Made by a program: the position numbers and the translations under genes
The notes under the pieces: generated by a model
The model's database searches: none
What the model was told of the DNA's origin: nothing
The model's input: the letters and a program-made list of their open reading frames with translations, nothing else
Assembly: GCA_002694745.1 (NCBI GenBank)
Contig: NZMY01000050.1
Span: 342,358 to 406,357 of the forward strand
Direction of reading: 5' to 3'
Source of the DNA: Croceicoccus sp.
GTDB lineage: Bacteria > Pseudomonadota > Alphaproteobacteria > Sphingomonadales > Sphingomonadaceae
DNA length: 64,000 nt
In this document: one piece after another, positions 17,469 through 25,732 of the stretch
Layout: every line of letters starts with the position of its first letter
How positions within the stretch are numbered: position 1 is the first letter of the stretch

Positions 17469-19283
17469 ATGAAGCCAGTTGCCTTGCACCGCCGCCAGTT
17501 CCTTGCCGGAACGGGCACCATCGCCCTTGCCTGTTCGCTGCCCGTCGCCGCCCGCGCGCAAAGCGCGGCCGGCGCGCAGCTGAACGCGGTGATGGACCGC
17601 GTGTTCTGGGGCGACATGCGGCTCAGCCCTGCGCAGATGACCGCACTGGGCATCGATACGGGCAAGAATGCGTGGGCCCGCCACCATCTGGGCGATTTCG
17701 GCCGCGCCGGGATAGAGGCCGAAGAAGCGCATGCCACGCAGATGCTGAATGCGATCCGGGCGATCCCGACCGAGGGGCTGGACGAACCGCAAAAGGTGCA
17801 CCACGCGGTCGTCACCGACATGCTGGAAAAGCGCCTGTGGGGCGCCCCCTTCGGCATGGGCAGCGTCTACAGCCCCTATGTGCTCAGCCACATGGGCGGG
17901 GCCTACAGCTCGATCCCCAGCTTCATGGATACAAAGCACCCGGTCGAAAGCGAGGACGACGCGGTCGCCTATCTGCAGCGCATGGTCCAGTTCGGTCAGG
18001 GGCTGGACGACGAAACCGCGTTGCAGCGCGAGCAGGCGGCCAAGGGCTATCTGGCGCCCGCATGGTCGCTCGACATCGCGATCGCGCAGATCAGGGCGAT
18101 GGCCGAAACCCCGGTGGCCCAATCGCGCCTCGTCACCTCGCTGGCCGAACGCGCCGAGGCCGCCGGCATCGCGGGTGACTGGGCTGCTCGCGCCGCCGCG
18201 ATCATGACCGAGACGGTGAACCCCGCGCTGCTGCGTCAGGCCGCCATGCTGGAAGAGCTGAAGCCCACCGCCGCAGAAGGCGACGGCGTATGGCGCGTGC
18301 CGAATTCGGAGGAGCTCTACCGCCTCGAACTCGCCAATTCGACCACGACCGACCTGACCGCGGAAGAGATCCACCAGATCGGCCTGCGGCAGGTCGCCGA
18401 ACTCAGCGCCGAACTGGAAACGATGCTGGCCGAGGTCGGCCTCACCACCGGTACGGTGGGCGAGCGTCTGACCCAGTTCAATTCGCGGCCCGAGCAGCTT
18501 TACCCGAACACGCCCGAAGGCCGCGCCGCGATGCTCGCGGACCTCAACGCCAGCAATGACGCGATGCAGGCTAAACTGCCACAGGCCTTTGCCACGCTGC
18601 CGACCCAGCCGATCGAGATCCGCGCCGTGCCTGCCGAGATCCAGGACGGCGCGCCGCTGGGCTATTACGAGAGCCCGACGCTCGATGGCTCGCGCCCCGG
18701 CATCTATTACATCAACCTCAAGCACACCGAGGACTGGCCGAAATACACGCTCCCCGCGCTCACCTATCACGAGGCGGTGCCCGGCCATCATCTGCATGGC
18801 AGCCTTGTCCAGCAGGCGGGCGACACGCCGATGCTGCTGAAAAACTATTACATCTCGTCCTATGGCGAGGGCTGGGCGCTCTATGCCGAGCAGCTGGCGT
18901 CCGAACTGAACGGCTATGAGGGCATGGAAAAGGCCGGTGCGCTGCAAAGCTGGCTGTTTCGCGCCGCGCGTCTGATGGTCGACACCGGGCTGCACCACAA
19001 GAAATGGAGCGTCGAGCAGGGCACGCAATATTTCGTCGACACGGTCGGCTTCACCCGCACACGGTCAGAGGCGGAGACGCGCCGCTATTGCATCTGGCCG
19101 GGACAGGCCTGCAGCTACAAGATCGGCCAGAACAAATGGGTCGAACTGCGCGCCAAGGCAGAGGCCGAACTGGGCGACCGTTTCGACATCCGCCAGTTCC
19201 ACGAGATCGTGAAGGAAGGCAACATGCCGCTGAACGTGCTGGAAGCGCGCGTCGACCGCTGGATCGCGGCGCAAAAGGCCTGA
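17469..19283 (+). CDS. DUF885 family metallopeptidase-like protein, Tat-exported
   Basis: A 604-residue protein with a twin-arginine signal (HRRQFLAGTGTIALACSLPVAARA). The zinc-binding motif HEAVPGHH lies at residues 434-441, in the usual DUF885 spacing after YTLPALTY, and the family C-terminus (YCIWPGQACSYKIGQNKWVELR) is present. Members are predicted zinc-dependent hydrolases or peptidases acting outside the cytoplasm; the substrate is unknown. A second, more distant DUF885 protein is encoded at 25733-27538. A short duplication crosses its stop codon. Confidence 0.88.
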   Translation: MKPVALHRRQFLAGTGTIALACSLPVAARAQSAAGAQLNAVMDRVFWGDMRLSPAQMTALGIDTGKNAWARHHLGDFGRAGIEAEEAHATQMLNAIRAIPTEGLDEPQKVHHAVVTDMLEKRLWGAPFGMGSVYSPYVLSHMGGAYSSIPSFMDTKHPVESEDDAVAYLQRMVQFGQGLDDETALQREQAAKGYLAPAWSLDIAIAQIRAMAETPVAQSRLVTSLAERAEAAGIAGDWAARAAAIMTETVNPALLRQAAMLEELKPTAAEGDGVWRVPNSEELYRLELANSTTTDLTAEEIHQIGLRQVAELSAELETMLAEVGLTTGTVGERLTQFNSRPEQLYPNTPEGRAAMLADLNASNDAMQAKLPQAFATLPTQPIEIRAVPAEIQDGAPLGYYESPTLDGSRPGIYYINLKHTEDWPKYTLPALTYHEAVPGHHLHGSLVQQAGDTPMLLKNYYISSYGEGWALYAEQLASELNGYEGMEKAGALQSWLFRAARLMVDTGLHHKKWSVEQGTQYFVDTVGFTRTRSEAETRRYCIWPGQACSYKIGQNKWVELRAKAEAELGDRFDIRQFHEIVKEGNMPLNVLEARVDRWIAAQKA

Positions 19284-19303
19284 TGACACAAAAGGCCTGA
19301 TGA
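19272..19303. repeat. Direct repeat spanning the DUF885 stop codon
   Basis: CAAAAGGCCTGATGA occurs at 19272-19286 and again at 19289-19303 (period 17). The first copy contains the stop codon of the DUF885 gene, so the second copy repeats the last codons and the stop. It looks like a small slippage duplication. Confidence 0.8.
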
Positions 19304-19377
19304 GAAGCGGGGAGGGGCTGGGGCGAAGCCAGCCCTTCCGTCCGATCAGCGAGCGCCCGATCAGCGCCCGTGCCCGA

Positions 19378-19824
19378 TTAGCGCGCATGCGCGATCAGAT
19401 TCGCCGCCGGAAACACGATGGCTTCCTCGGCAAACCCGGTCGATGTCTGCCCATATTTGCGCATCGCCCGCTTGCGCATGGCAAGCCCGACGAAAGACGC
19501 GGCCAGCGCCGTGCCGATTCCCAGCGCCGCACCCGCCATTTGTCGCTTCGGCGGCGAAAGCGCTGCCCCTGCGAAACCGGACGTGATCGTGCGCGCCAAC
19601 AGGCCAAGAAACACGGTCCGGTCGGGCGCGTCCTTCATCTTGTCGCCCGCCATTTCCAGAGCCGCCAATGCGACGCCGCCCGCCGCGATCAGCGGATGGC
19701 TCATCAGCCGCGCCGGGCCATTGTCATAGGGCAGATTGCCATTGCGCGCGGCCCCGGCCAGGGCGGCCAGCGGCGTCATGGATCGTTGTCCGGCGACAAG
19801 GCCCATCAGGATCGGACGTAGCAT
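19378..19824 (-). CDS. DUF4126 family membrane protein
   Basis: 148 residues, starting MLRPILMGLVAGQRSMTPLAALA, the DUF4126 N-terminal pattern, with about four hydrophobic segments and a glycine-rich C-terminal part. The family is small inner-membrane proteins of unknown function. The ATG at 19824 is preceded by AAAGGAG at 6-7 nt; the frame's earlier start at 19851 lacks such a site. It is convergent with the DUF885 gene and downstream of the ABC-F gene on the same strand (57-nt gap). Confidence 0.75.
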   Translation of the reverse strand: MLRPILMGLVAGQRSMTPLAALAGAARNGNLPYDNGPARLMSHPLIAAGGVALAALEMAGDKMKDAPDRTVFLGLLARTITSGFAGAALSPPKRQMAGAALGIGTALAASFVGLAMRKRAMRKYGQTSTGFAEEAIVFPAANLIAHAR

Positions 19825-19881
19825 GAAATCTCCTTTGCGTTTCGCCCTCAACGGGTGAAACGCACCGGAGGTCCTGCCGCC

Positions 19882-21681
19882 CTATCCCTCCAGCGCCTCC
19901 ACTTCTTCAGCCAGTTCCAGCCAGCGTTCCTCCGCCGCGTCCTTCTCGGCGCGCAGCTTCTCCAGCTTCGCGGTCAGCGCGGCGAACTTCTTGGGATCGG
20001 CGCTGTAGAGGTCGGGATCGGCCAGCGCCTCCTCGTTCACCGCGATCTCGCCTTCCAGCGCCTCGATCCGGCCCGGCAGCAAGTCGTAATCGCGCTGATC
20101 CTTGTACGACAGCTTGACCTTCTTCTGCGGCGGGGGAGGGGGCGGCGGCGCGGCCTTCTTCGGCCCGCTGTTCTGCGTGCGGTCCTTGCGCTTCCTCTCC
20201 CAGTCGGCATAGCCGCCCGCGATGATGTCGACCGTCCCGCTGCCGTCGAGGCCCAAAGTCACCGTCACCGTGCGGTCGAGGAAGTCGCGGTCGTGGCTGA
20301 CGATCAGCACCGTGCCGTCGTAATCCGCGATCACTTCCTGCAACAGGTCCAGCGTTTCCAGGTCGAGGTCGTTGGTCGGCTCGTCCAGCACCAGCAGGTT
20401 CGACGTGCGCGCGAATTCGCGGGCCAGCAGCAGGCGCGACCGTTCGCCGCCCGACAAAGTGCCGATCTTCGCCTCGACCAGCCCCGGATCGAACAGGAAT
20501 TCCTTGAGGTAACCCTGGATATGCTTGCGCACACCGCGCACGTCGATCCAGTCGCCGCCCTCGGCCAGCACGTCGCGCACCGATTTCTCGTCCGATAGCA
20601 GGCTGCGCTGCTGGTCAATCATCACGCCCGACAGGTTCTTGGCCAGAATGACCTCGCCGCTATCGGGCTCTAGCTCGCCCGTCAGCATCTTCAGCAGCGT
20701 GGTCTTGCCCGCACCATTGCCGCCGACGATGCCGATCCGGTCGCCGCGCTGGATGCGCAACGAAAAGTCCTTGATGACCGTGCGGTCTCCGTAAGCCTTG
20801 GTGATATGCTCGGCGGTGATGACGCTCTTGGTCTTGCTGTCATCGGCGGCCAGCTGCATCTTGGCCGTGCCCTGCGGGTTGATCATCGCCGCACGCGCCG
20901 CGCGCATTTCCCACAATTTCTCAAGCCGGCCCTGGTTGCGCTTGCGCCGCGCGGTCACCCCGCGCTGCAGCCAGTGCGCCTCCAGCTTCAGCCTTGCATC
21001 CAGCCTTTCGGCCGCGCGGGCTTCCTCGGCATAGACCTGGTCTTCCCACGCCTCGTAACCGCCAAAGCCGACTTCCTTGCGCCGCAAAGCCCCGCGATCC
21101 AGCCACAATGTCGTGCGGGTCAGCCGGGTCAGGAAGGTCCGGTCGTGGCTGATGGTGACGAACGCGCCGGTATAGCGGTTCAGCCAGTCCTCCAGCCAGT
21201 CGATGGCCGACAGGTCGAGGTGGTTGGTCGGCTCGTCCAGCAGGAGCACATCGGGCTCGCTCGCCAGCGCGCGGGCGATGGCGGCGCGGCGCTTCTCGCC
21301 CCCGCTGGCCGCTTTCGGATCGCGCGTCATGTCGATGCCGATCTGGTCGGCGATGGCCTCCACCTCGAAGCGCTGGGGCGCATCGTCGCCGCCCAGCGCA
21401 TAATCCATCAATGTCGCGCAGCCCGAGAAATCGGGCTCCTGCTCCAGCGTCACGACGCGGGTGCCGGGCACGATCACGCGCTTGCCGCGGTCCATCTCGA
21501 CCTCGCCCGAGATCAGCTTCATCAGCGTGGTCTTGCCCGCCCCGTTGCGCCCGATCAGCGCCATGCGGTCGCGCGGGCCGATATGCAGGTCAAGGTCGCG
21601 GAACAGCCAGCCGTCGTTCACGGTCAGGCCGCCCTGCTGCAGGCCGATGCCTTCAAGCGAGAGTACGGGGGGTTGTGCCAT
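19882..21681 (-). CDS. ABC-F family ATPase (Uup-like)
   Basis: A 599-residue soluble tandem ATPase without membrane segments. NBD1 has GRNGAGKTT near 45-53, SGGEKRRAAIARAL and VLLLDEPTNHLDL. The linker between the domains includes RRKRNQGRLEKL. NBD2 has GGNGAGKTTLLKML, SGGERSRLLLAREFA and LLVLDEPTNDLDL. After a proline run comes a C-terminal coiled coil (about 540-599) as in Uup. ABC-F proteins act on ribosomes or nucleic acid-related processes; Uup influences precise transposon excision and ribosome function in E. coli. Confidence 0.92.
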   Translation of the reverse strand: MAQPPVLSLEGIGLQQGGLTVNDGWLFRDLDLHIGPRDRMALIGRNGAGKTTLMKLISGEVEMDRGKRVIVPGTRVVTLEQEPDFSGCATLMDYALGGDDAPQRFEVEAIADQIGIDMTRDPKAASGGEKRRAAIARALASEPDVLLLDEPTNHLDLSAIDWLEDWLNRYTGAFVTISHDRTFLTRLTRTTLWLDRGALRRKEVGFGGYEAWEDQVYAEEARAAERLDARLKLEAHWLQRGVTARRKRNQGRLEKLWEMRAARAAMINPQGTAKMQLAADDSKTKSVITAEHITKAYGDRTVIKDFSLRIQRGDRIGIVGGNGAGKTTLLKMLTGELEPDSGEVILAKNLSGVMIDQQRSLLSDEKSVRDVLAEGGDWIDVRGVRKHIQGYLKEFLFDPGLVEAKIGTLSGGERSRLLLAREFARTSNLLVLDEPTNDLDLETLDLLQEVIADYDGTVLIVSHDRDFLDRTVTVTLGLDGSGTVDIIAGGYADWERKRKDRTQNSGPKKAAPPPPPPPQKKVKLSYKDQRDYDLLPGRIEALEGEIAVNEEALADPDLYSADPKKFAALTAKLEKLRAEKDAAEERWLELAEEVEALEG

Positions 21682-21719
21682 CGCCGCCGCCTAGTCCGCC
21701 CGCGCGCGCCCTGCAAGCG

Positions 21720-21758
21720 CGCGATGGATGAACGCGATGGATGAAGGCAATGGATGAA
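21720..21758. repeat. Three tandem 13-bp repeats
   Basis: CGCGATGGATGAA at 21720-21732, an identical copy at 21733-21745, and GGCAATGGATGAA at 21746-21758. They lie between the divergent ABC-F and SIMPL genes. An open frame starting here runs into the SIMPL gene out of frame and is not considered coding. Confidence 0.85.
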
Positions 21759-21835
21759 CTGGCCCGCGAAGACACGTTCAAGGAACAGCCAGCATGGCTC
21801 CGTCTTTATAGCAGCATAACAACAGGAGAACCGTC

Positions 21836-22573
21836 TTGCTTCCTTTTCGCCGTGCCATCACGAACCTCGCCGCTGCTCCGGCCATTGCCGCGATGGGCAT
21901 TGCCGCCCTGCCGGCCCATGCCGCCGAAGTGGACATCCAGGCCACCGGCCCCGTCGTCGAACTGAGCGTGATGCAGCAGGTCATGGGCGATCCCGACAAG
22001 GCGACCGTCGGCGCGGGGGTCACCACGCAGGCGCCCACCGCGCAGGCCGCGATGCAGCAGAACGCGGCGCAGATGGACAAGGTGCTGGCGCGGCTGGACG
22101 CGCTGGGCATCGAGCGCGACTATGTGCAGACCAGCGGCATTCGCCTGAACCCGCAATATGACTACCGCGACGGCAACCAGCCGCGCTTCACCGGGTACGA
22201 GGCGTCGAACAATGTCACCATCGAACTGCGCGACGTCGACGCAGTGGGCGGTACGCTGGACGCGCTGGTGCAGGCGGGGGCGACGAATCTCACCGGTCCG
22301 AACTGGGGCATCGTCGATGACAGCAACGCCAAGGCGCAGGCCCGCAAGGCGGCGTTCGACCAGTCGATGGCGCAGGCGCGCGACTATGCGCGCATGGCGG
22401 GCTTTCGCGATGTGAAACTGCTGGCCGTCACGGAATCGATGGACATGGCGATGCCCGTGCAGGAACGCGCGGTGATGATCCAGGCGTCTTCGCCTTCGCC
22501 CAAGACCCCGACCCGTCCGGGACAGGTCGCCACGCAGGTGACATTGTCGACGACATTCGAACTTGTTCGATAA
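21836..22573 (+). CDS. SIMPL (DUF541) domain-containing exported protein
   Basis: A 245-residue protein with a signal peptide (residues 1-29, ending PAHAAE) and a SIMPL domain: GDPDKATVGAGVTTQAPTA, AMQQNAAQMDKVLARLDALG, DYVQTSGIRLNPQYDY and the C-terminal TQVTLSTTFELV. SIMPL proteins are periplasmic or outer-membrane-associated, form ring-like oligomers in some species, and are linked to oxidative stress tolerance. The start is a TTG with AGGAG 7-8 nt upstream. A large hairpin follows the stop codon. Confidence 0.88.
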   Translation: MLPFRRAITNLAAAPAIAAMGIAALPAHAAEVDIQATGPVVELSVMQQVMGDPDKATVGAGVTTQAPTAQAAMQQNAAQMDKVLARLDALGIERDYVQTSGIRLNPQYDYRDGNQPRFTGYEASNNVTIELRDVDAVGGTLDALVQAGATNLTGPNWGIVDDSNAKAQARKAAFDQSMAQARDYARMAGFRDVKLLAVTESMDMAMPVQERAVMIQASSPSPKTPTRPGQVATQVTLSTTFELVR

Positions 22574-22579
22574 ATGAAT

Positions 22580-22629
22580 ATGTTGCGTTACGGCCACGGG
22601 ACCCGCTTTCTTATGCCGTAACGCAACAT
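22580..22629. promoter_or_regulatory. Long inverted repeat between SIMPL and PepSY genes
   Basis: Perfect 14-bp arms ATGTTGCGTTACGG (22580-22593) and CCGTAACGCAACAT (22616-22629) around a 22-nt loop, 7 bases after the SIMPL stop and 42 bases before the PepSY start. It lacks a T-run. It may be a terminator for the SIMPL gene or a spaced pair of regulator half-sites controlling the PepSY-response regulator-kinase unit. Confidence 0.6.
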
Positions 22630-22671
22630 TCACGCCTTGTTCAATGCGGCAGGCTTAGGCAGTCTTGCATC

Positions 22672-22995
22672 ATGACCTTGCCTCCTGCCTTCCGCTACGC
22701 GCTTGCCGCGCTGGCCCTTTGCGGTCTTTCCGCTCCGCTGGCCGCCCAGCAGGCGTCGGGAAAGGAACGCGACGGGCAGAGCGAGGCGCGCCGCGAACTG
22801 CGCGCGGGCAATGTGCTCCCGCTGCGCCAGATCGAACGCAGCGTGGTCCCGCACATGGGCGATTCGCGCTATCTCGGCCCCGAATTCGACAGCGCGGCGA
22901 TGATCTACCGGCTCAAGTTCATGGAGAACGGGGGCCGCGTCGTCTTCGTGGACGTGGATGCGCGCACCGGGCGCGTGGTCGGCCGCCGTCGCTAA
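22672..22995 (+). CDS. Exported PepSY-domain protein
   Basis: 107 residues: a signal peptide (FRYALAALALCGLSAPLAAQ), then a PepSY-type domain (NVLPLRQIERSVVPHM, followed by YRLKFMENGGRVVFVDVDARTGRVVGRR). PepSY proteins are periplasmic inhibitors or sensor modulators, often next to two-component systems. Here it precedes the response regulator by 153 nt on the same strand, so a role in the input to the kinase is a reasonable inference. Confidence 0.8.
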   Translation: MTLPPAFRYALAALALCGLSAPLAAQQASGKERDGQSEARRELRAGNVLPLRQIERSVVPHMGDSRYLGPEFDSAAMIYRLKFMENGGRVVFVDVDARTGRVVGRRR

Positions 22996-23148
22996 GGCTC
23001 TCTCGCCCCACATTGCCCCGCCAGTACTTGGCTCTGTGAAGGGCACGCGTCTTGACCGATTCCTGCGCCGACCCCATCTTTTCAGCAGAAATGATGTCTT
23101 AGCCATGTCGGGCCAGCCCCTGTCTGGGCCGCAATCGTCGGAGAGTGC

Positions 23149-23826
23149 ATGCGAATCCTGATCGTCGAGGATGAACCCACGCTGGGCAGCCAGCTGAAGA
23201 ACACGCTGGAGGCCAATGGCTATGCCGTGGACCTGTCCACCGATGGCGAGGACGGTCATTTCCTGGGATCGACAGAGGATTACGATGCGGTCGTGCTCGA
23301 CCTTGGCCTGCCCGAGATCGACGGGCTGACCGTGCTGGGCATGTGGCGCAAGGAAGGCCGCAATTTCCCCGTGCTGGTGCTGACCGCGCGCGACAGCTGG
23401 TCCGACAAGGTTGCTGGCCTCGACGCGGGCGCGGACGACTATCTGGCCAAGCCGTTCCAGACCGAGGAGCTGATCGCCCGCCTGCGCGCGCTCATCCGCC
23501 GTTCGACCGGCAATGCCAGCAGCGAGCTGACGGCAGGCCCGGTGCGGCTGGACACGCGTTCGGGCCGCGTCACGCTCGACGGCGAGCCGGTGAAGCTGAC
23601 CGCGCAGGAATACAAGCTGCTGTCCTATTTGATGCACCACAAGGGCAAGGTCGTCAGCCGAACCGAGCTGATCGAACATATCTACGATCAGGATTTCGAC
23701 CGCGATTCCAACACGATCGAGGTCTTCGTCACGCGCATCCGGAAAAAGCTGGGCGCCGACGTCATCACCACCATCCGCGGCCTGGGCTATAGCCTCGACG
23801 ATCCCGCCGAAGCGCCCCGCAGCTGA
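23149..23826 (+). CDS. OmpR/PhoP-family response regulator
   Basis: 225 residues. The receiver domain has EDE near residues 7-9, phospho-acceptor Asp51 in VVLDLGLP, the Thr79 region (VLTARD) and Lys101 in LAKPF. A C-terminal winged helix (residues about 130-222: LTAQEYKLLSYLMHHKGKVV, then RTELIEHIYDQD and SNTIEVFVTRIRKKLG) follows. The kinase gene starts 8 nt after its stop. The pair resembles PhoPQ/FeuPQ of alphaproteobacteria. Confidence 0.94.
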   Translation: MRILIVEDEPTLGSQLKNTLEANGYAVDLSTDGEDGHFLGSTEDYDAVVLDLGLPEIDGLTVLGMWRKEGRNFPVLVLTARDSWSDKVAGLDAGADDYLAKPFQTEELIARLRALIRRSTGNASSELTAGPVRLDTRSGRVTLDGEPVKLTAQEYKLLSYLMHHKGKVVSRTELIEHIYDQDFDRDSNTIEVFVTRIRKKLGADVITTIRGLGYSLDDPAEAPRS

Positions 23827-23834
23827 CGCGGGCG

Positions 23835-25337
23835 GTGGCGGAGCTTTTCGAAGCGGCACCAGGCTCCGGCACCCGGAATGACAGGGCGCCGGCGAATAAC
23901 GTGCCGCCTGCGCTGCCCGCTCCCCCGTTCCGCCCGCCCGCCCTCGCGCGGCTCAAGCTGAAGGGCGTAAAGCTGGGTGCGGGCCACACCGGCTCGCTGT
24001 CGCGGCGCATGCTGCTGATCGCGATCGCGTGGACGGCGTTCCTGCTGCTGGCGGGCGGCGTGGCGCTCGACCGCGCGCTGACCGGACTGATCACGCGCAA
24101 TTTCGACGAACAGCTCGACTACATGCTGACCGCCATGGTCGCCTCGGCCGAGATCGGGCCGGATGGCGAGGTGTTCTTCTCGCGCCCGCTGGGCGACCAG
24201 CGCTTCCTCGAACCCAATAGCGGCCTGTACTGGCAGATCACGGGCAACGGGCACGAGGATTTCCCCTCGCGCTCGCTGTGGGACCGCACGCTTTCGCTGC
24301 GCGAGGCGGAGCATGTCGAGCCGCTGGTCTATGACAGCGCGCAATTCGACGGCGAACCGATGCGCATGATGCAGCGTCCGATATATCTGCCGGGCAGCGA
24401 CACGCAGTGGTGGTTCGTCGTCGCCGCCAGCCGCGAGGAACTTGACGTCCAGATCGGCCGCATCCGGCAGATCCTTGGCTATTCCTTCATGGCGCTGGCG
24501 CTGGGGCTGATCGCCATGGCGGCGTTGCAGATCTGGCTGGGCCTGTCGCCCCTGCGCGGCGTGCGGCTGGCGATCCAGCGCATCCGCGTGACCGGCGACA
24601 CCCGCGTGACGCAGCCGCTGCCGCTGGAAGTGCAGCCGATGGTGGAGGAGCTGAACGCGCTCCTCGCCCACTCGGAAAAACAGGCCGAGGAAGCGCGCGC
24701 CCACGCAGGCAATCTTGCGCATGCGCTCAAGACCCCGCTGACCGTGCTCAACAATGCCGCGTCTGCCCATGCGGACAATCTGCCCGAACTGGTCGAGCGA
24801 GAGGTCGCCGCCATGCGCCGACAGGTCGACCACCACCTCGCCCGCGCGCGCGCATTGGGGCGCCGCGCGGTCGGCCTGTCGCGCGCCGACGTCCACGAAT
24901 CCGCCGAATCGGTCGAACGCGCGGTGTCGCGCCTTTATCCGGCGGTGCGCTTCGACCTCGACGGCGCGAAGGCGGGCCAGCGGCAGGCGATGGTCGCGAT
25001 GGAGCGGCAGGACCTCGACGAGATCCTTGGCAATCTGATCGAGAATGCCGCGAAATACGGCGGCGGCAGCGTCTTCGTCACGCTGGACGCGGTGCCCGAC
25101 GCCCCGCAATGCCAGATCTGGATCGAGGATGACGGCGCGGGCATCGAACCCGCCGACCGCGACAAGCTGTTCGCCCGCGGCGCGCGGCTGGACACCAACA
25201 AGCCCGGCACCGGCCTCGGCCTCGCCATCGTGCGCGACGTGGTGGAAATCTATGGCGGTTCGGTCGAACTCGACGAAAGCGAGGATCTCGGCGGCCTGCT
25301 GGTGAAGCTCAGCCTGCCGAGAGCGGCGGTGAACTAA
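23835..25337 (+). CDS. Sensor histidine kinase (PhoQ/FeuQ-like)
   Basis: 500 residues with a GTG start. A proline-rich cytoplasmic N-terminus is followed by membrane helix 1 (about 58-78), a periplasmic sensor of about 135 residues, helix 2 (about 214-236), a HAMP-like linker, an H-box AGNLAHALKTPLTVL with His296, an N-box NLIENAAKYG (Asn404), and G-boxes DDGAGIE and GTGLGLAIV. It phosphorylates the regulator encoded just upstream. The input signal is unknown; PhoQ relatives sense divalent cations, envelope stress or osmolarity. Confidence 0.93.
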   Translation: MAELFEAAPGSGTRNDRAPANNVPPALPAPPFRPPALARLKLKGVKLGAGHTGSLSRRMLLIAIAWTAFLLLAGGVALDRALTGLITRNFDEQLDYMLTAMVASAEIGPDGEVFFSRPLGDQRFLEPNSGLYWQITGNGHEDFPSRSLWDRTLSLREAEHVEPLVYDSAQFDGEPMRMMQRPIYLPGSDTQWWFVVAASREELDVQIGRIRQILGYSFMALALGLIAMAALQIWLGLSPLRGVRLAIQRIRVTGDTRVTQPLPLEVQPMVEELNALLAHSEKQAEEARAHAGNLAHALKTPLTVLNNAASAHADNLPELVEREVAAMRRQVDHHLARARALGRRAVGLSRADVHESAESVERAVSRLYPAVRFDLDGAKAGQRQAMVAMERQDLDEILGNLIENAAKYGGGSVFVTLDAVPDAPQCQIWIEDDGAGIEPADRDKLFARGARLDTNKPGTGLGLAIVRDVVEIYGGSVELDESEDLGGLLVKLSLPRAAVN

Positions 25338-25346
25338 GCGCCGCGA

Positions 25347-25673
25347 TCAATATCGCACGATCACGGTCATCATGGCACGCTGGCTGATCGCGCCGTTCAT
25401 GTCGACCGATTCCGCCGTTACGGCCAGGGCCGCATCCTTGCCGATGGCCAGACGAGCCTTGGGAAGGCCGCCCGGTTCGGGCTCGGGCGTTATCGCTTCC
25501 TCGGTTTCGGGCCGATCGGCGCAGACCACGATCTCGCCGCTGTCCGATGTGCAAACGGGCCGCGCAAGGACATCGATCACCACCGATCCGTCATCGCGCT
25601 CCACCGATCCGCCGGAAAGCTGGTCGGATGTCACCGGCGCGGATTGGATTAGAACGGCGGCCAGCAGGATCAT
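25347..25673 (-). CDS. Small exported hypothetical protein
   Basis: 108 residues with a short hydrophobic N-terminus (MILLAAVLIQSAPV), consistent with a weak signal peptide, then a polar domain with two cysteines (VCTSDSGEIVVCADRP, possible disulfide) and a Pro/Glu-rich stretch. No family is recognised. It is convergent with the histidine kinase gene (9-nt gap) and 59 nt downstream of the DUF885 gene on the same strand. The ribosome-binding site is weak. Confidence 0.55.
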   Translation of the reverse strand: MILLAAVLIQSAPVTSDQLSGGSVERDDGSVVIDVLARPVCTSDSGEIVVCADRPETEEAITPEPEPGGLPKARLAIGKDAALAVTAESVDMNGAISQRAMMTVIVRY

Positions 25674-25732
25674 TGTGCACTACTCACAGCAAGGGCGCAG
25701 CCTATCCGCTGCTTGAACCCAACGCCAGAAGC

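Noticed and set aside
21741-21965. A short plus-strand frame starting in the 13-bp repeats
   Set aside because: Its second half is the out-of-frame SIMPL coding sequence; only the repeats give it ATG codons.
22958-23161. A 67-codon frame between the PepSY and response regulator genes
   Set aside because: It begins inside the PepSY gene in another phase and has no features of a real protein.
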